A DNA stretch of 64,000 bases. Source: Rhizobium anhuiense (GTDB lineage Bacteria; Pseudomonadota; Alphaproteobacteria; Rhizobiales; Rhizobiaceae). Below, one piece after another: positions 45,650 through 54,663 of the stretch. Below the pieces are notes generated by a model. That model did no database searches and was not told the DNA's origin. It saw only the letters and a list, made by a program, of their open reading frames with translations. The stretch is from positions 320,855-384,854 of the forward strand of contig NZ_ML133523.1 of NCBI RefSeq assembly GCF_003985145.1, written 5' to 3'. The position numbers were made by a program, and so were the translations under genes. Position 1 is the first letter of the stretch; each line of letters starts with the position of its first letter.

Positions 45650-45964
45650 GAATACGTCGATGCGCTAAGACCTCGGCGACGGCCACGCGTTGGTCGGCCG
45701 CAGCGTCCTGGACTTCGAATAGATGAACCGTACCAGGCTCGCTGCTTCGTTGGGCTATGACAGGGCCTGCTGATCGATTTCGGTGGCCGCGCACCGCTCC
45801 GGGCAACTGCGCGCAGTTGGGGTGACCAAGTCAAATATGTCGAAGCTGACGTGAAGGAACATTTGAGGCTGACAGCCCGGCAGGTGTGCCCGGACGGAAT
45901 TGTCGCCTGGACCTGTGAGAGCGAGGCGAACCCAGAAGAAGTTCTCGAAGCCGGATCTCGTTGA
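45650..45964 (+). pseudogene. Decayed C-terminal fragment of a FAD-dependent aromatic monooxygenase
   Basis: Two short frames here resemble the C-terminus of PheA/MhpA-type FAD monooxygenases. GDGHALVGRSVLDFE (from 45675) recalls the HPLVGRR..DLEL strand. In another frame GRAPLRATARSWGDQVKYVE, then CPDGIVAWTCESE and EEVLEAGSR with a stop at 45962-45964, recall the VRPDGxVAWR segment near the family's end. A stop codon and a frame change separate them and no 5' part is present. The match is from memory of the family pattern, so the identity is tentative; the rest of the matR-46075 gap shows nothing else. Confidence 0.5.
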
Positions 45965-46074
45965 GTATCGACCAAATAGCGACCAGAGATCTGCATGATT
46001 TCGATGAAGACAGGAGGTTTGACAGATTGCGAAGCTCATGAGTTCGTAACTGCAGTCATCCAGAAGGGGAGCAC

Positions 46075-47073
46075 ATGAAGCTGCCAGTGAAATCGCCAAC
46101 CGATCTCAGCCTTGAGTTTGCAGAGCTTGTCCAGGGACGAGCGGCTCATGCAATGGCGAAGGTGAACGGGGCGATTTGGGGAGTATCTGCTCGTGAACGT
46201 GCGCTCGGCGAGCTTCCAGAAACGTCCCTCACCTGGATATTGGCCGCGCATAAAGGGACTCTCGAGAAGCTGCCGCTGCTCCTGCCGCTTGATAGACCTC
46301 CGTCGTCATTGGAGTTGTTGTCCGCAGCTCGCAATCTTTTTGAGAATTTGGTTTGGCTTCGTCTTTTCGAATTGGGATCGGAGTGGGGACTAAGGTTCTA
46401 CGGCCGACTGCTGCAGGACGAAATCGAAGACCTGAATGGCTTGCTCTCGAAAATTGAGACCGAAGCCGAGCTGTTTCGTGAGCTCGACAAAGAAGACGAC
46501 GCTATCACCGACGCGTGGGCAGACGCGTTGCGAGCGCTGCCATTAGAAGATGAAGATCAGGTCGCTGCAGCTCAGGCGGAGCATCAGCGGCAGTGCGCCG
46601 AACTCGATGCGAGGGCTCGTCGCACCTTCTCGATTTATGCTGCTGCAGCTGCATATAATGGCTACGGATACCAAGCGCATCTATTGGAGAACAAAGAGCA
46701 AAATCGGGTGCGCCGGCAATTGGCTGCGATTGAAGCTCGACTGGAAGAGTTCAGTAAGGAGATTGCGGACGAGGTACTGCTAAAGAAGTACCTTAGCAAA
46801 TTCAACTGGAGAGAGGAGGCCAAACGCGTTGGAATGGTCGCGCAGTATGACTACCTGTATCGACTGACGAGTCGGCTTCTTCACTCAGGACCGATGAACA
46901 TCGTGACTGAAAAGCAGCTAAGTGATTCCGAGCAAACTATCCTGCTCGAGTATATGGTCATAGGGAGCACTGACGTGCTGGATTTAATTGAGCGTTATGA
47001 TTTCCCAGGTCGAGTAAACTTGGCACTGTTCGAACTGGAAGACGTTTCCGAAACAACAAGCAAAATTCTTTAG
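46075..47073 (+). CDS. Uncharacterised helical protein (DUF5677-like)
   Basis: I do not recognise this 332-residue protein with confidence. It is predicted mostly alpha-helical with charged stretches, and has an ARNLFENLVWLRLFELG segment (about residues 85-101) and YDYLYRLTSRLLHSGPMNI (about 262-280). These recall the DUF5677-type R..xE..x..L and Y..L....H patterns. The ATG follows GGGGAG. GC content is visibly lower than the surroundings. It precedes the Schlafen-type gene by 75 bases on the same strand, and the two look like one acquired unit. Confidence 0.7.
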   Translation: MKLPVKSPTDLSLEFAELVQGRAAHAMAKVNGAIWGVSARERALGELPETSLTWILAAHKGTLEKLPLLLPLDRPPSSLELLSAARNLFENLVWLRLFELGSEWGLRFYGRLLQDEIEDLNGLLSKIETEAELFRELDKEDDAITDAWADALRALPLEDEDQVAAAQAEHQRQCAELDARARRTFSIYAAAAAYNGYGYQAHLLENKEQNRVRRQLAAIEARLEEFSKEIADEVLLKKYLSKFNWREEAKRVGMVAQYDYLYRLTSRLLHSGPMNIVTEKQLSDSEQTILLEYMVIGSTDVLDLIERYDFPGRVNLALFELEDVSETTSKIL

Positions 47074-47148
47074 CTCGGTGTCGACACGGAAGGGCTAACG
47101 GCGTTGTAGACCGAAGGGATAGAACTTCCGCAGGGGCAGACCAATATA

Positions 47149-48318
47149 ATGATCCCTTTAAAAACATATGCTGATTTGAAGGCATTCGTCGCTGACAATC
47201 CTCCAGAGAGTGTCATGCTCGAATACAAAAGCTCTAAACTACTAGGCAAGGGCGAAATACAGGCCGTCTGCAAGGCAGTTAGTGCCTTCGCCAATTCAGC
47301 AGGCGGCACCTTCATTCTCGGTATCGATGCATCCGATGAAAAACTCGCGCTAGACGGCGGATGGCGGGAATCTTCAAAGCTGGATTGGCTTCATAGGGCG
47401 ATCAATAGCGGCACTTTTCCTGCGGTAGAGACTGTGGACATTGCAGAGATAAGCGCCGAAACCGGCAGATACTACGTCATCGCGGTTGGCGTCAGCCCAA
47501 AGGCACCACATCAAAGCCAAGACCATCGCTATTACAAACGTCGTGGTTCGCATAGTGACCCGATGGAGCATTACGAGATAGAAGACATCCGTAACAGGCC
47601 AAAGAATAAAGCTTTACCGCTTGAAATTAGTCTATTTCCGCAAGGTCAGCTTGTTTCGTTCAAGCTGCGAAATGTGTCCAATTCAGAGGTAATCGACAAT
47701 TTAAAGGTTGGCGTTGAAGCGAATTTCCCCTTCGAGCGTAAAGCGCTCGCGCGCCTGAAAGAGCGTGGCTTACGACAATTAAGGCCGTCAGTCGAACACG
47801 TCTTTCTTATTGATTCATTTTTCACAATTCTTAACGCGAACCCGGAACCCGAACTTCAGGTCTCCGTCACATACGAACGACACGGACATTTTGAAAGAGA
47901 TTCAATCACCTTTTATCTCGCAGACTATATGAACGCGTCTATTGTCAAAACTCCGGTCGTCAGCGCCTTGGGCGATCTAGGCGGCAAGCTCGATACGATG
48001 GCAAAAACCTTGGAGAAGTTATGCCGCCACGCTGAGACATTTGAACGAGCAACGGATGGTAGCGGCTTACGCCTCTCGCAGAGAACCATTAAGTCATTGC
48101 TAAAGCAGGACCAACGTTTCGATCCCACTGAATTCGATTGGGAGGGGTATCGCATCATCCTCGACATAACGACTGACGAGGCTTTCCAGTTTTACCATAT
48201 ATTCGGCGTGATGGGCGGGAAACACGAACGAATGGCTCGGTACAAGGAGATTCCCGCCGCGCTACGTGAGAGATTCGAAGCGGTGTTCAAAGTAGACGTC
48301 GAGAGTGACGAAGATTGA
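47149..48318 (+). CDS. Schlafen/AlbA_2-type ATP-binding domain protein
   Basis: This 389-residue protein begins with an AlbA_2 (Schlafen-like) domain (residues about 20-140): the MLEYKSSKL strand with conserved Glu and Lys, then SAFANSAGGTFILGID and RYYVIAVGVSPKAPH...YYKRRGS-type elements. The rest (about 150-389) has no recognised domain. AlbA_2/Schlafen-like proteins are linked to nucleic acid cleavage, transcription control or phage defence; the role here is not shown. A counted 60-base sample (47161-47220) is 45% GC against 73% for 49501-49560. Signs of transfer are clear. Confidence 0.82.
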   Translation: MIPLKTYADLKAFVADNPPESVMLEYKSSKLLGKGEIQAVCKAVSAFANSAGGTFILGIDASDEKLALDGGWRESSKLDWLHRAINSGTFPAVETVDIAEISAETGRYYVIAVGVSPKAPHQSQDHRYYKRRGSHSDPMEHYEIEDIRNRPKNKALPLEISLFPQGQLVSFKLRNVSNSEVIDNLKVGVEANFPFERKALARLKERGLRQLRPSVEHVFLIDSFFTILNANPEPELQVSVTYERHGHFERDSITFYLADYMNASIVKTPVVSALGDLGGKLDTMAKTLEKLCRHAETFERATDGSGLRLSQRTIKSLLKQDQRFDPTEFDWEGYRIILDITTDEAFQFYHIFGVMGGKHERMARYKEIPAALRERFEAVFKVDVESDED

Positions 48319-48340
48319 TACAGTGACCACGCTCGCGCGC

Positions 48341-48484
48341 TTACATGCGCGCTACGGGTTCGTCCGACAACACGAAAATCATGTCGTCACAGATGCTTGA
48401 GCCGAAAGTCTGCTGACGGGCGTTACGGCGACTATACATCTTGGCAACAAAACGAACGGCATTGTCGATAGTTCGCGGCTCCAT
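48341..48484 (-). CDS. Possible 47-residue hypothetical protein
   Basis: An ATG at 48484 opens a 47-residue frame ending in SDEPVARM. It contains RRNARQQTFGSSICDDMIF. AAGGCG lies just upstream but the spacing is short. It sits downstream of the thioesterase gene on the same strand, at the right edge of the low-GC cassette. I recognise no family, and it may be non-coding. Confidence 0.35.
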   Translation of the reverse strand: MEPRTIDNAVRFVAKMYSRRNARQQTFGSSICDDMIFVLSDEPVARM

Positions 48485-48530
48485 TCGCCTTCTTTCTTTC
48501 GAGGAGGTGGTCCCATAGTTACCCGACACC

Positions 48531-48932
48531 CTAATCCAAAAACCGATAAAGCCAGTCGCGCGTTTCCTCCGGCAGCGAGGCCGGCGACTGGTCCTCGCCG
48601 GTGCGGGCCTGCCAGATAATCTCGACCTCGGCGGCACGCTGCTCCCCGGTGTCGATCGAAACGAGGAAGCCGATGGAATGCATGCCGATCTTGTCGACGG
48701 TGGTGGTGAAGGTGACCGGCTCGTCGTAGTGCAGTGGGCGGTGGAGCATGCAGGAAACTTTGCTGGGGCTATAGACCGGTTCGTCATCGACATCGGGCCG
48801 CGACGACCAGAAGCTTGCAAGTACGGATTCGGCATAGGAAATATAGGAGGCCAGAAACATTCGGCCGTTCATATCGACATCGCGAAACGGCACGCGTATG
48901 TCCGTCACATCAGGACGTTTCGACTGACTCAT
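48531..48932 (-). CDS. Acyl-CoA thioesterase, 4-hydroxybenzoyl-CoA type
   Basis: This 133-residue protein is a single hotdog domain. VPFRDVDMNGRMFLASYISYAESVLASFW holds the D-x-D/N-x-x-G-x-x catalytic-helix pattern (VPFRDVDMNG and SYISYAESVL), and SFTTTVDK-type strands follow (VTFTTTVDKIG). It probably hydrolyses an acyl-CoA; the chain length cannot be told. The ATG at 48932 is chosen because the frame upstream is the antisense of other sequence. The 243-base gap to the deacetylase gene holds both divergent promoters; nothing else is seen in it. Confidence 0.85.
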   Translation of the reverse strand: MSQSKRPDVTDIRVPFRDVDMNGRMFLASYISYAESVLASFWSSRPDVDDEPVYSPSKVSCMLHRPLHYDEPVTFTTTVDKIGMHSIGFLVSIDTGEQRAAEVEIIWQARTGEDQSPASLPEETRDWLYRFLD

Positions 48933-49175
48933 CAACGCAACTGCCTTACAAAGTTCCCCATTGATGACAGTACTGCATAATTCCTTAAACTGAAACCGGT
49001 TTAGGGATGAAATTATACAACAGTTCAAAGTGTTACAGCGCCTCCGAGGTAACCGGCGCAATGCCGCAATGATAGAGCGGGCGGTCGGACGGCGCGGCAA
49101 CGGCGCTTGTTGAAATCGTCGGGCGATGCCCCATCTGCTGTGGCACATGACATAAGCGACCGATAGAGTGTCTCC

Positions 49176-50111
49176 ATGAGCACCCGTCTTTATGAACACC
49201 CGATCTTCCTGGAACACGTGACCCCCGCCGGCCATCCAGAGCGATCCGACAGGATCCGCGCCATCAATGTTGCGCTGGAACATCCGAATTTCGAGCGGCT
49301 GGAGCGCCGGCAGGCGCCGCAGGCGAGCGAGGATGCGGTGCTGCTGGCCCATCCCGAAGAACATCTCATCGCCGTGATGCGGGAGATCCCCGAGGAAGAG
49401 GATGAGATCAACCAGATCGAAGCCGATACCTATGCCAGCCCAAAGAGCCTGCAGGCGGCGCTGACCGGCATCGGCGGGGCGATGGCCGCAGTCGACGACG
49501 TCTTTACCGGCCGGGCCGACAATGTCTTCGTCGCCGCCCGCCCGCCGGGGCACCATGCCGAAAAGATGACGGCGATGGGCTTCTGTTTCTTCAACAATGC
49601 GGCGATCGCCGCCCGGCATGCGCAGAAGATGCATGGCGCCGAGCGCGTCGCGATCGTCGACTGGGACGTGCACCACGGCAACGGCACGCAGGATATCTTC
49701 TGGGACGATGCCTCGGTGCTGTTCTGCTCGACGCATCAGATGCCGCTCTATCCCGGCACCGGCGCCAAGGACGAGAAGGGCAAGCACAACACCATCGTCA
49801 ATGCGCCGCTTTCGCCGAATGTCGGCAGCGATCATTTCCGCGAGGCGTTCAAATCGCGCGTGCTGCCGGCGCTTGACGATTTCCGGCCGGATCTGATCAT
49901 CATCTCGGCCGGCTTCGACGCGCATCACCGCGATCCCCTGGCGCAGATCAACCTGACCGGCGAGGATTTCGACTGGGCGACCGGGCGCGTGCTCGAACTG
50001 GCCGACCGGCACGCCAAGAACCGGGTCGTCAGCCTGCTCGAAGGCGGTTATGATCTCGAGGGACTCGCCGAATCGGCGGGCATGCATATTCTGAGAATGA
50101 TGAAGGGTTGA
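49176..50111 (+). CDS. Histone deacetylase-fold hydrolase (AcuC/AphA type)
   Basis: This 311-residue zinc hydrolase has the deacetylase core: [20 protein letters not shown] in part (catalytic His pair in PPGHH), [11 protein letters not shown] (zinc Asp and His), [11 protein letters not shown] (second zinc Asp) and [11 protein letters not shown]. Bacterial relatives deacetylate polyamines, acetoin-pathway enzymes or proteins; substrate is unknown here. xseB begins 2 bases after its stop, so the two are likely co-transcribed. Confidence 0.93.
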   Translation: MSTRLYEHPIFLEHVTPAGHPERSDRIRAINVALEHPNFERLERRQAPQASEDAVLLAHPEEHLIAVMREIPEEEDEINQIEADTYASPKSLQAALTGIGGAMAAVDDVFTGRADNVFVAARPPGHHAEKMTAMGFCFFNNAAIAARHAQKMHGAERVAIVDWDVHHGNGTQDIFWDDASVLFCSTHQMPLYPGTGAKDEKGKHNTIVNAPLSPNVGSDHFREAFKSRVLPALDDFRPDLIIISAGFDAHHRDPLAQINLTGEDFDWATGRVLELADRHAKNRVVSLLEGGYDLEGLAESAGMHILRMMKG

Positions 50112-50113
50112 GA

Positions 50114-50365
50114 ATGACTGACAGCGCCAAGCCCGAGGTATCAGGCCTTTCCTTCGAAAAGGCGGTTGCCGAACTCGAAAGCATCGTCGCCCGGCTGGAA
50201 CGCGGCGATGTGGCGCTGGACGAATCCATCGAGATCTATGAGCGCGGCGAAGCGCTGAAGAAACATTGCGAGACCCTGCTTTCGGCGGCGGAAAACCGCA
50301 TCGAGAAGATCCGGCTCGACCGGGCCGGCAAGCCGCAGGCCGTCGAGCCGCTCGACGGCGCCTGA
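50114..50365 (+). CDS. xseB: Exodeoxyribonuclease VII small subunit
   Basis: This 83-residue protein is the small subunit of exonuclease VII, which degrades single-stranded DNA. The family signature is clear: [28 protein letters not shown] in part ([24 protein letters not shown]) and [12 protein letters not shown]. The ATG at 50114 is taken; a TTG two codons earlier is in frame. The gene for the large subunit xseA is not in this window. Confidence 0.95.
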   Translation: MTDSAKPEVSGLSFEKAVAELESIVARLERGDVALDESIEIYERGEALKKHCETLLSAAENRIEKIRLDRAGKPQAVEPLDGA

Positions 50366-50450
50366 GGCGTACCGGAACTCTCTTTAAGACGCTTGGCGAT
50401 CGGCTTCAGACCGATCTATGATCCCTTGCAAACAATGAGGGGACGGAAAA

Positions 50451-51218
50451 ATGTCGGACAGATTGAAGGGCAAGGTCGCCATTATCTCGGGCGGCGCGAC
50501 CGGCATGGGCGGTGCCGCCTCGAAGCTTTTTGCAGCGGAAGGCGCGCGTGTCGCGATCATCGACCGCAATGGCGATGCATCCGCCGAGACCGTCAAGGCG
50601 ATCCGTGATGCCGGCGGCGAGGCCGAATGCTGGACGGCTGACGTTTCCGACGAAGCCGCCGTCAATGCCGCCGTCGCCGCTGTCGAGGCGCGTTATGGCG
50701 CCGTCACCGTGCTCTTCAACCATGCCGGCACGATCGTCATCAAACCTTTCCTGGAAACGACCGTCGAGGAATGGGACTGGCTGCACGCCGTCAATGTGCG
50801 CTCGATGTTCCTGATGACCAAGGCGGTGCTGCCGAAGATGATTGAAAGCGGCGGCGGATCGATCGTCTGCACCTCGTCGATCTCGGCGGTCGCCGCCACG
50901 CCGATGGAAGTGCTCTACGACACGACCAAAGGGGCGGTGCATATGTTTGCCCGCGCCATCGCCGTCGAATTCCGCGATCGCAACATCCGCTGCAACGCCG
51001 TCTGCCCCGGCTTCATCCGCACGCCCCACGGCCTGCGCGAGGTGGCCGACCTGCAGGCGCTCGGCGTCGATGTTTCCGACGCCGCCATTGCCGCCCAGCA
51101 GGGACGGATCGGCGAGCCGGAGGATGTGGCGCGCGCCGCCCTTTATCTTGCCAGCGACGAGTCGAGCTTCGTCAACGGCGCGCATCTCTTCGTCGATAAC
51201 GGCTTCACGGCGATCTGA
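50451..51218 (+). CDS. Short-chain dehydrogenase/reductase
   Basis: This 255-residue classical SDR has the NAD(P)-binding SGGATGMGGAA, the aspartate in IDRNGDA that favours NAD, NHAGTI in place of the usual NNAG, and the catalytic Ser and YxxxK in STSS-like VCTSSIS and YDTTKGAV. The end FVNGAHLFVDNGFTAI is typical. The substrate is unknown. GAGGGGACGG lies before the ATG. It follows xseB by 85 bases, and the tandem repeat at 51227 follows the stop. Confidence 0.88.
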   Translation: MSDRLKGKVAIISGGATGMGGAASKLFAAEGARVAIIDRNGDASAETVKAIRDAGGEAECWTADVSDEAAVNAAVAAVEARYGAVTVLFNHAGTIVIKPFLETTVEEWDWLHAVNVRSMFLMTKAVLPKMIESGGGSIVCTSSISAVAATPMEVLYDTTKGAVHMFARAIAVEFRDRNIRCNAVCPGFIRTPHGLREVADLQALGVDVSDAAIAAQQGRIGEPEDVARAALYLASDESSFVNGAHLFVDNGFTAI

Positions 51219-51226
51219 GTCACGCA

Positions 51227-51353
51227 GCGTCCGATTGGACGCGCGGCGCTCTTTCACGTCTGGAGCGTCCTTAGCGCGTCGGATTGGACGCGCGGCGCGC
51301 TTTCAGGTGCTGGAGCGTCCTTAGCGCGTCCGATTGGACGTGCGGCGCTCCAG
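51227..51353. repeat. Tandem repeat of a 49-50-base unit (about 2.5 copies)
   Basis: Units begin at 51227, 51276 and 51326 with GCGTCCGATTGGACG (the second has one change). Each unit carries a small palindrome GCGTCC-GATT-GGACGC, then a G/C-rich stretch and CTGGAGCGTCCTTA. The third unit is cut short. It fills most of the gap between the SDR and pirin genes. It may be a rhizobial intergenic repeat that has duplicated in place. Confidence 0.85.
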
Positions 51354-51394
51354 GCACTATCTGTGCCTGAAGCCTTTGCGATCGGAGATCACTG

Positions 51395-52318
51395 ATGTCC
51401 TTCTTTCCCGGTAAAGATCCCCTGCCCGGCGATGCCTTCGCCTGCGACGCGATCGAGAACCTGATCATCCCGCGCACCAGCGATATCGGCGGGTTTCAGG
51501 TGCGCCGCGCGCTGCCAACGAGACAGCGGCGGCTCGTCGGGCCGTTCATCTTCTTCGACCGCATGGGTCCGGCAATCCTGAAGCCGGACGAGGCGCTCGA
51601 CGTCAAGCCGCACCCGCATATCGGCCTGTCGACGGTCACCTATCTCTTCGATGGCGAGATCCGCCATCGCGACAGCCTCGGCACCGAAAAGGTCATCCGC
51701 CCCGGCGATATCAACCTGATGACGGCGGGCCGCGGCATCGTGCATTCCGAGCGCACGCCCGACAATCTGCGCGGCCATCCGCTGCTGATGTCGGGGTTGC
51801 AGACCTGGCTGGCGCTGCCCGACGACAAGGAGGAGATCGATCCTTCCTTCGCCCATACGGAAAAGACCGAGATGCCGCTGATCGAGACAACAGGCGTGCG
51901 CGGGCGTGTCGTCATCGGCTCGTTCGAAGGCATGACATCGCCGGTCGGCGTTTTCTCCGACACGCTCTATGTTGATCTCGACCTGCAGCCCGGCGCCAAA
52001 TTTCCCTTCGGCGCGGCCCATGAAGAGCGCGCCGTCTACGTGCTCTCGGGCGAGGTCGTCATATCGGGCGACCGTTTTGCCGCCGACCAGCTGCTGGTCT
52101 TCCGGCCGGGCGATGCAATCACGCTGGAAGCCGGCCGCGATGGCTGTCATCTGATGCTCTTCGGCGGTGCCAGCCTGAATTCGAAACGGTATATCTGGTG
52201 GAATTTCGTGTCGTCCTCGAAGGAGCGGATCGAAAAGGCCAAGGAGGAATGGCGCTCCGGCCGCTTCGACATCGTGCCCGGCGACGAAGAGGAATTCGTG
52301 CCTTTGCCGGAGGGCTGA
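51395..52318 (+). CDS. Pirin family cupin protein
   Basis: This 307-residue protein is a two-domain cupin. The N-terminal pirin domain holds the metal ligands in KPHPHIGLSTVTYLF (two His) and in MTAGRGIVHSER (His and Glu). The C-terminal domain (about 170-300) with VDLDLQPGAKFPF and VYVLSGEV follows. Some pirins show quercetinase activity or act as redox sensors; function is open. The ATG at 51395 follows the tandem repeat. It converges with the phospholipase D-like gene. Confidence 0.92.
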   Translation: MSFFPGKDPLPGDAFACDAIENLIIPRTSDIGGFQVRRALPTRQRRLVGPFIFFDRMGPAILKPDEALDVKPHPHIGLSTVTYLFDGEIRHRDSLGTEKVIRPGDINLMTAGRGIVHSERTPDNLRGHPLLMSGLQTWLALPDDKEEIDPSFAHTEKTEMPLIETTGVRGRVVIGSFEGMTSPVGVFSDTLYVDLDLQPGAKFPFGAAHEERAVYVLSGEVVISGDRFAADQLLVFRPGDAITLEAGRDGCHLMLFGGASLNSKRYIWWNFVSSSKERIEKAKEEWRSGRFDIVPGDEEEFVPLPEG

Positions 52319-52357
52319 CGGCAGCAGCGGAGCGCGGCTGTCGACCTCTCCGGACCT

Positions 52358-54346
52358 TCAACCCTTGGCGAAATATCGCGTCAGCGCGCCCTTCGTGCGG
52401 TTGACGTAGCCGTCCTGCCAACTGTCGTCGACATTGAGAAAGCCCGACCAGCCCTTCTTGCCCTGGCGCTTCAACTCGGCCTCGACGGCGCGGAACCGAT
52501 AGTGGTCATAGACATCGAGAATATGCACCGCATAGGCCTCGGCAAGCGCGCGGTCGCCTTTGACGATCAGCATGTTTTCGTCATTGCCGTAAGAGGCCTT
52601 GAAGCCGAGATTGTGGCTGCCGAGCACGACGACGCAATCCTCCGACAGGGGATCGATCACCAGCACCTTGTCGTGGATGATGGCGCCCACCTTCTTGGCC
52701 GTCAGTTCCTCCGCGCCGAAATCCGCCAACAGCTGGCGGTCGTCGATGCGCGAGGCCCGGACGATCGAGACATTGGCCTCCTCGAATGTGTGGGGCGAGA
52801 CGGCGTCGACATCGTCGTCCTCATCGTCGGGATCGTTCTTCTTGCCGGCGACGTAGTTGGGCATGGCCTGGGCGCTGGAAACCGCGCCGGTGACGATCAG
52901 CTTCTGGTCCTTGAGGCCGATATCGATCGCCTCGCCGACAATGCAATCCCTGCCCGACTGACCGGGATAGAAGGCCAGAAACAGCACCGCATGTTCGGCA
53001 CGGCGCATCAGCCGGTAGACTTCGCGAAGATCGGGCGGCGTTGCCTTGCCCTTTCTGCGGCTCTGCATGTTCGGTGAGAACCACGCCTCGACCGAATGCC
53101 CCGAGGCCTCATCGCCGATCGGGACAAGAGAAGGCGTCTCATTGAAGCGTCGGAACTTCTTGCTCTGCTGGTTGTCGGGCATGCCGTCATCAAATTCGAT
53201 GGGCGCTTCCAGCGTCGCATTGTCTTCCAGCATCCGCTCCCAATAGGTGACATAGGCGGCGGCAACCGCATCGTTGCGAACGATCAACGCGTTGTTGGAC
53301 TGGCCGGCAAGCCCGGTCGCCGTCCAGTTGGTGCTGCCGGTGAAGACGCAGCGCGCAGCGCCATCGGACGGAATATGCACGACGAATTTGTTGTGGCCGA
53401 TCTGGCTCGAATTGTTGAACATCCGGTGGTGAATCTCGACGCCGGCATCGACCAGCGCCTGGCGTGCATGCGCATTGCGCACATCCCAGGCGTCGCCGAC
53501 CTTTCCGGTGTTGGCGAGGATGATGCGCAACTTGTCCTTGTTGGCAAGCAGCAGCTCCAGCAGTTCCTCGTCCTCCAGTTCGTAGAGGGCGACAAGGAAG
53601 CGGCCGGGCGCATTGATGAAGCCCTTGAGCATCGGAATGACATCGCCGGCAAGATATTTACGGATGCCGTTCGACGGGTTGGAAATCATCTCGATCAGCT
53701 CGTTCGGCTGCTTCACGCCGTCCTCCAGCAGGACGTTTCTCAGCCACTGCGCGGCGAGAATGCCGTTGGTAAAGGTGGACTCGAAGGCGCCACGCTTGCG
53801 CGTCACATGGACGGGATTGCTGGCGACAGCCGGCCCGAGATAACCGAGCGGCCGCGGCGGGCCCTCATAGGCCTTGACCGCGATCTTCTCATAGCTGCCG
53901 TCAGCCTTCTTGATCGGCCTGCCGTTTCCGTCCCGCTTGTTGATTTCGACGAGCTGCGGCGTCGGATCCGATGCCGCCTGCATGCCCGGCTTCAAGTCGC
54001 CGAGCGGACGGATTTCGTAGCGCAGGTGGACCTCGTCCGGCCGCCGTCTCATTTCGTTGCGCCGCTTGCGCAGCGTGAGATCGCGCCAGGACAGCTTCTG
54101 CACCGGCCAAAGCGACGTCGTTTGCGGCAGCCAGTGAGGATTGCGCTGACCCTTGAAGGCGACCCACGCGGCACAGGTTACGCGGTCATCCGCACCGTCG
54201 GGTCTTTTCGCGACGTTACCCTGCTCGTCGAGATAGACGCGGACGACTTCAAACCCGAGACATCCATCGATCCTGGCGTCTATGTCCCAGGCCACATAGG
54301 CGACCTCGTTATTCACATAGGCGTGCGCTGCAACAATCGTTCCCAT
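52358..54346 (-). CDS. Phospholipase D-like protein with two HKD motifs
   Basis: This 662-residue protein has an N-terminal region (residues 1-230) with no recognised domain that begins MGTIVAAHAYVNNEVAYVAW. It is followed by two PLD catalytic modules. The first has HNKFVVHIPSDGAARC with GSTNW (near residue 330); the second has HDKVLVIDPLSEDC with GSHNLG (about residue 575). A short acidic insert (DPDDEDDDVD, about 520) lies between. No signal peptide is evident, so it is probably cytoplasmic; it could be a phospholipase or a nuclease. The ATG at 54346 follows a G-rich site. Confidence 0.86.
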   Translation of the reverse strand: MGTIVAAHAYVNNEVAYVAWDIDARIDGCLGFEVVRVYLDEQGNVAKRPDGADDRVTCAAWVAFKGQRNPHWLPQTTSLWPVQKLSWRDLTLRKRRNEMRRRPDEVHLRYEIRPLGDLKPGMQAASDPTPQLVEINKRDGNGRPIKKADGSYEKIAVKAYEGPPRPLGYLGPAVASNPVHVTRKRGAFESTFTNGILAAQWLRNVLLEDGVKQPNELIEMISNPSNGIRKYLAGDVIPMLKGFINAPGRFLVALYELEDEELLELLLANKDKLRIILANTGKVGDAWDVRNAHARQALVDAGVEIHHRMFNNSSQIGHNKFVVHIPSDGAARCVFTGSTNWTATGLAGQSNNALIVRNDAVAAAYVTYWERMLEDNATLEAPIEFDDGMPDNQQSKKFRRFNETPSLVPIGDEASGHSVEAWFSPNMQSRRKGKATPPDLREVYRLMRRAEHAVLFLAFYPGQSGRDCIVGEAIDIGLKDQKLIVTGAVSSAQAMPNYVAGKKNDPDDEDDDVDAVSPHTFEEANVSIVRASRIDDRQLLADFGAEELTAKKVGAIIHDKVLVIDPLSEDCVVVLGSHNLGFKASYGNDENMLIVKGDRALAEAYAVHILDVYDHYRFRAVEAELKRQGKKGWSGFLNVDDSWQDGYVNRTKGALTRYFAKG

Positions 54347-54519
54347 GCCCCGTCCCCCCAGCCAGTGCGGCGACTTTGCTACCATTCCGTGTCATATTCA
54401 AGCGCCTCTCCTTCGGTTGCCACCGCGACAGCAGGGAGAAGCGGCACACGCCCCGGCGAAGATCGGGCTTCCCCACCTCATGGCGATTTCGCCGACCCGG
54501 CTTCGATTAACCACAGAAA

Positions 54520-54571
54520 TAGAGCGTGATATCGTGCAAAACTGCTCACACTTTTCAGCGTCATGCTCTAG
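54520..54571. repeat. Dispersed AGAGC-type hairpin repeat, copy 3 of 3
   Basis: TAGAGCGTGA (54520-54529) pairs with TCATGCTCTA (54561-54570) with one mismatch. The loop contains AAAACTGCTCACACTTTTCA, which matches the AAAACCGCTTCACACTTTTC core of the copy at 41775-41880. A TTGTTTTGCCGCAATC stretch follows at 54600-54616, as in the other copies. It occupies the promoter region between the phospholipase D-like gene and dxs; the 317-base gap shows no other gene. Confidence 0.75.
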
Positions 54572-54663
54572 GGTGAAAACCTTCGGTTCCTGAAATGCAC
54601 TTGTTTTGCCGCAATCTAATCGAATAAAGCGGAACAAGGAAAAGCAAGAAAGAGCGCCCGCCC

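Noticed and set aside
48531..50087. Long minus-strand frame that includes the thioesterase
   Set aside because: Only the last 133 codons match a hotdog thioesterase; the upstream part is antisense to the deacetylase-fold gene.
51227..51353. CRISPR-like reading of the tandem repeats
   Set aside because: The units abut with no unique spacers, there are fewer than three full copies, and no cas genes are nearby.
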